This document shows positions 59,246 to 64,000 of a stretch of 64,000 nt of DNA, in pieces (positions within the stretch are counted from its first letter, which is position 1; the number at the start of each line of letters is the position of its first letter). The stretch comes from Glandiceps talaboti (taxonomy: Eukaryota > Hemichordata > Enteropneusta > Spengelidae): NCBI RefSeq assembly GCF_964340395.1, contig NC_135567.1, positions 1,538,109-1,602,108 on the forward strand. Direction: 5' to 3'. The translations under genes and the position numbers were made by a program. A model generated the notes under the pieces. That model was not told the DNA's origin, did no database searches, and saw only the letters and a program-made list of their open reading frames with translations.

Positions 59246-62200
59246 CTATAAATAAACACACAATGATACATCCATTACTAAGTTCTGTACTCCTACCAAC
59301 AACCGCTATAAATAAACATACAATGATACATCCATTACTAAGTTCTGTACTCCTACCAACAACCGCTATAAATAAACACACAATGATACATCCATTACTA
59401 AGTTCTGTATTCCTACCAACAACCGCTATAAATAAACACACAATGATACATCCATTACTAAGTTCTGTATTCCTACCAACAACCGCTATAAATAAACACA
59501 CAATGATACATCCATTACTAAGTTCTGTACTCCTACCAACAACCGCTATAAATAAACACACAATGATACATCCATTACTAAGTTCTGTACTCCTACCAAC
59601 AACCGCTATAAATAAACACACAATGATACATCCATTACTAAGTTCTGTACTCCTACCAACAACCGCTATAAATAAACACACAATGATACATCCATTACTA
59701 AGTTCTGTACTCCTACCAACAACCGCTATAAATAAACACACAATGATACATCCATTACTAAGTTCTGTACTCCTACCAACAACCGCTATAAATAAACACA
59801 CAATGATACATCCATTACTAAGTTCTGTACTCCTACCAACAACCGCTATAAATAAACACACAATGATACATCCATTACTAAGTTCTGTACTCCTACCAAC
59901 AACCGCTATAAATAAACACACAATGATACATCCATTACTAAGTTCTGTACTCCTACCAACAACCGCTATAAATAAACACACAATGATACATCCATTACTA
60001 AGTTCTGTACTCCTACCAACAACCGCTATAAATAAACACACAATGATACATCCATTACTAAGTTCTGTATTCCTACCAACAACCGCTATAAATAAACACA
60101 CAATGATACATCCATTACTAAGTTCTGTACTCCTACCAACAACCGCTATAAATAAACACACAATGATACATCCATTACTAAGTTCTGTACTCCTACCAAC
60201 AACCGCTATAAATAAACACACAATGATACATCCATTACTAAGTTCTGTATTCCTACCAACAACCGCTATAAATAAACACACAATGATACATCCATTACTA
60301 AGTTCTGTATTCCTACCAACAACCGCTATAAATAAACACACAATGATACATCCATTACTAAGTTCTGTACTCCTACCAACAACCGCTATAAATAAACACA
60401 CAATGATACATCCATTACTAAGTTCTGTATTCCTACCAACAACCGCTATAAATAAACACACAATGATACATCCATTACTAAGTTCTGTATTCCTACCAAC
60501 AACCGCTATAAATAAACACACAATGATACATCCATTACTAAGTTCTGTATTCCTACCAACAACCGCTATAAATAAACACACAATGATACATCCATTACTA
60601 AGTTCTGTACTCCTACCAACAACCGCTATAAATAAACACACAATGATACATCCATTACTTAGTTCAGTACTCCTACCAACAACCGCTATAAATAAACACA
60701 CAATGATACATCCATTACTAAGTTCTGTACTTCTACCAACAACCGCTATAAATAAACACACAATGATACATCCATTACTAAGTTCTGTACTCCTACCAAC
60801 AACCGCTATAAATAAACACACAATGATACATCCATTACTAAGTTCTGTACTCCTACCAACAACCGCTATAAATAAACACACAATGATACATCCATTACTA
60901 AGTTCTGTATTCCTACCAACAACCGCTATAAATAAACACACAATGATACATCCATTACTAAGTTCTGTATTCCTACCAACAACCGCTATAAATAAACACA
61001 CAATGATACATCCATTACTAAGTTCTGTATTCCTACCAACAACCGCTATAAATATACACACAATGATACATCCATTACTTAGTTCTGTATTCCTACCAAC
61101 AACCGCTATAAATAAACACACAATGATACATTCATTACTAAGTTCTGTATTCCTACCAACAACCGCTATAAATAAACACACAATGATACATCCATTACTA
61201 AGTTCTGTACTCCTACCAACAACCGCTATAAATAAACACACAATGATACATCCATTACTAAGTTCTGTATTCCTACCAACAACCGCTATAAATAAACACA
61301 CAATGATACATCTATTACTAAGTTCTGTACTCCTACCAACAACCGCTATAAATAAACACACAATGATACATCCATTACTAAGTTCTGTATTCCTACCAAC
61401 AACCGCTATAAATAAACACACAATGATACATCCATTACTAAGTTCTGTACTCCTACCAACAACTGCTATAAATTAACACACAATGATACATCCATTACTA
61501 AGTTCTGTACTCCTACCAACAACCGCTATAAATAAACACACAATGATACATCCATTACTAAGTTCTGTACTCCTACCAACAACCGCTATAAATAAACACA
61601 CAATGATACATCCATTACTAAGTTCTGTATTCCTACCAACAACCGCTATAAATAAACACACAATGATACATCTATTACTAAGTTCTGTACTCCTACCAAC
61701 AACTGCTATAAATTAACACACAATGATACATCCATTACTAAGTTCTGTACTCCTACCAACAACCGCTATAAATAAACACACAATGATACATCCATTACTA
61801 AGTTCTGTACTCCTACCAACAACCGCTATAAATAAACACACAATGATACATCCATTACTAAGTTCTGTATTCCTACCAACAACCGCTATAAATAAACACA
61901 CAATGATACATCCATTACTAAGTTCTGTACTCCTACCAACAACCGCTATAAATAAACACACAATGATACATCCATTACTAAGTTCTGTACTCCTACCAAC
62001 AACCGCTATAAATAAACACACAATGATACATCCATTACTAAGTTCTGTACTCCTACCAACAACCGCTATAAATAAACACACAATGATACATCCATTACTT
62101 AGTTCTGTACTCCTACCAACAACCGCTATAAATAAACACACAATGATACATCCATTACTAAGTTCTGTACTCCTACCAACAACCGCTATAAATAAACACA

Positions 62201-64000
62201 CAATGATACATCCATTACTAAGTTCTGTATTCCTACCAACAACCGCTATAAATAAACACACAATGATACATCCATTACTAAGTTCTGTATTCCTACCAAC
62301 AACCGCTATAAATAAACACACAATGATACATCCATTACTTAGTTCTGTACTCCTACCAACAACCGCTATAAATAAACACACAATGATACATCCATTAATA
62401 AGTTCTGTATTCCTACCAACAACCGCTATAAATAAACACACAATGATACATCCATTACTTAGTTCTGTATTCCTACCAACAACCGCTATAAATAAACACA
62501 CAATGATACATCCATTACTTAGTTCTGTACTCCTACCAACAACCGCTATAAATAAACACACAATGATACATCCATTACTAAGTTCTGTATTCCTACCAAC
62601 AACCGCTATAAATAAACACACAATGATACATCCATTACTAAGTTCTGTACTCCTACCAACAACCGCTATAAATAAACACACAATGATACATCCATTACTA
62701 AGTTCTGTACTCCTACCAACAACCGCTATAAATAAACACACAATGATACATCCATTACTTAGTTCTGTACTCCTACCAACAACCGCTATAAATAAACACA
62801 CAATGATACATCCATTACTAAGTTCTGTACTCCTACCAACAACCGCTATAAATAAACACACAATGATACATCCATTACTAAGTTCTGTACTTCTACCAAC
62901 AACCGCTATAAATAAACACACAATGATACATCCATTACTAAGTTCTGTACTCCTACCAACAACCGCTATAAATAAACACACAATGATACATCCATTACTA
63001 AGTTCTGTACTCCTACCAACAACCGCTATAAATAAACACACAATGATACATCCATTACTAAGTTCTGTATTCCTACCAACAACCGCTATAAATAAACACA
63101 CAATGATACATCCATTACTAAGTTCTGTATTCCTACCAACAACCGCTATAAATAAACACACAATGATACATTCATTACTAAGTTCTGTATTCCTACCAAC
63201 AACCGCTATAAATAAACACACAATGATACATCCATTACTAAGTTCTGTACTCCTACCAACAACCGCTATAAATAAACACACAATGATACATCCATTACTA
63301 AGTTCTGTATTCCTACCAACAACCGCTATAAATAAACACACAATGATACATCTATTACTAAGTTCTGTACTCCTACCAACAACCGCTATAAATAAACACA
63401 CAATGATACATCCATTACTAAGTTCTGTATTCCTACCAACAACCGCTATAAATAAACACACAATGATACATCCATTACTAAGTTCTGTACTCCTACCAAC
63501 AACTGCTATAAATTAACACACAATGATACATCCATTACTAAGTTCTGTACTCCTACCAACAACCGCTATAAATAAACACACAATGATACATCCATTACTA
63601 AGTTCTGTACTCCTACCAACAACCGCTATAAATAAACACACAATGATACATCCATTACTAAGTTCTGTATTCCTACCAACAACCGCTATAAATAAACACA
63701 CAATGATACATCCATTACTAAGTTCTGTATTCCTACCAACAACCGCTATAAATAAACACACAATGATACATCCATTACTAAGTTCTGTACTCCTACCAAC
63801 AACTGCTATAAATTAACACACAATGATACATCCATTACTAAGTTCTGTACTCCTACCAACAACCGCTATAAATAAACACACAATGATACATCCATTACTA
63901 AGTTCTGTACTCCTACCAACAACCGCTATAAATAAACACACAATGATACATCCATTACTAAGTTCTGTATTCCTACCAACAACCGCTATAAATAAACACA
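59246..64000 (-). repeat. DCTN6: 60-bp array of DCTN6 splice acceptor plus exon head, about 79 copies
   Basis: On the - strand each 60-bp unit is TGTGTTTATTTATAG (intron end with AG) followed by 45 nt identical or nearly identical to the start of the exon at 59245. Units vary mainly at AGGAATACAG/AGGAGTACAG (Asn/Ser) and CTAAGT/CTTAGT. The unit has no stop in the DCTN6 frame, so a frame of 784 codons spans 61421-59067. Four units have TTAATTTATAG (near 61472, 61712, 63512, 63812), introducing TAA, and all four share a linked C-to-T change in the neighbouring GCTATA block. A 34-unit (2040-bp) segment is itself duplicated (61131, 61311 and 61471 match 63171, 63351 and 63511). The array runs off the window. 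Inference: a tandem duplication across the intron-exon boundary that later expanded. Confidence 0.93.

Overview
The window is metazoan nuclear DNA, most likely from a marine invertebrate. It has spliced genes with GT-AG introns, an L2/CR1-like non-LTR retrotransposon, DNA transposons and very many tandem repeats. I cannot fix the phylum from sequence alone; lancelet or lophotrochozoan are my best guesses. There is no prokaryotic gene organisation, CRISPR array, rRNA or tRNA that I can support.

Two host genes are recognisable, both as 3' ends and facing each other. On the + strand, the last four coding exons of sulfide:quinone oxidoreductase (SQOR) lie at 2551-2734, 3328-3395, 5277-5458 and 13174-13234. 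They include the second catalytic cysteine and the stop codon. On the - strand, the last two coding exons of dynactin subunit 6 (DCTN6, p27) lie at 59245-59103 and 53060-52971. The convergent stop codons are about 39.7 kb apart, and 36.3 kb of that gap is one 27-bp megasatellite.

Layout: 1-540, a 47-bp minisatellite; 541-2072, a Mutator-like TIR transposon with a 9-bp target duplication and a decayed RecQ-helicase-like fragment; 2551-13234, the SQOR tail. The SQOR introns hold a 37-bp array that starts at a donor site, two copies of a tandem-repeat-bearing Helitron/HINE-like element (3601-5022, 12497-12926), and a 29-bp array (5571-11840) split by a 5'-truncated retrotransposon (8416-10976). 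From 13249 to 14745 lie 22-, 25- and 37-bp minisatellites, and from 15261 to 51575 the 27-bp megasatellite with nested higher-order repeats. At 52095-52402 there is a MITE-like inverted-repeat element. From 52971 on comes the DCTN6 tail, whose last intron holds a 37-bp array of about 113 copies (54005-58195) capped by a third copy of the HINE-like element.

The most interesting structure is at the right edge (59246-64000, running off the window). About 79 copies of a 60-bp repeat each consist of a DCTN6 splice acceptor (15 bp of intron end) plus the first 45 nt of the downstream DCTN6 exon. The gene therefore presents about 79 near-identical acceptors. Because 60 is divisible by 3 and the unit has no stop, using any of the nearest ~37 acceptors would insert multiples of 20 residues in frame into the hexapeptide-repeat (left-handed beta-helix) domain. 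SQOR shows the same kind of event at two copies: a 52-bp duplication of acceptor plus exon head at 5212-5315, carrying the catalytic cysteine codon. These two cases suggest that some minisatellites here began as duplications across intron-exon boundaries.
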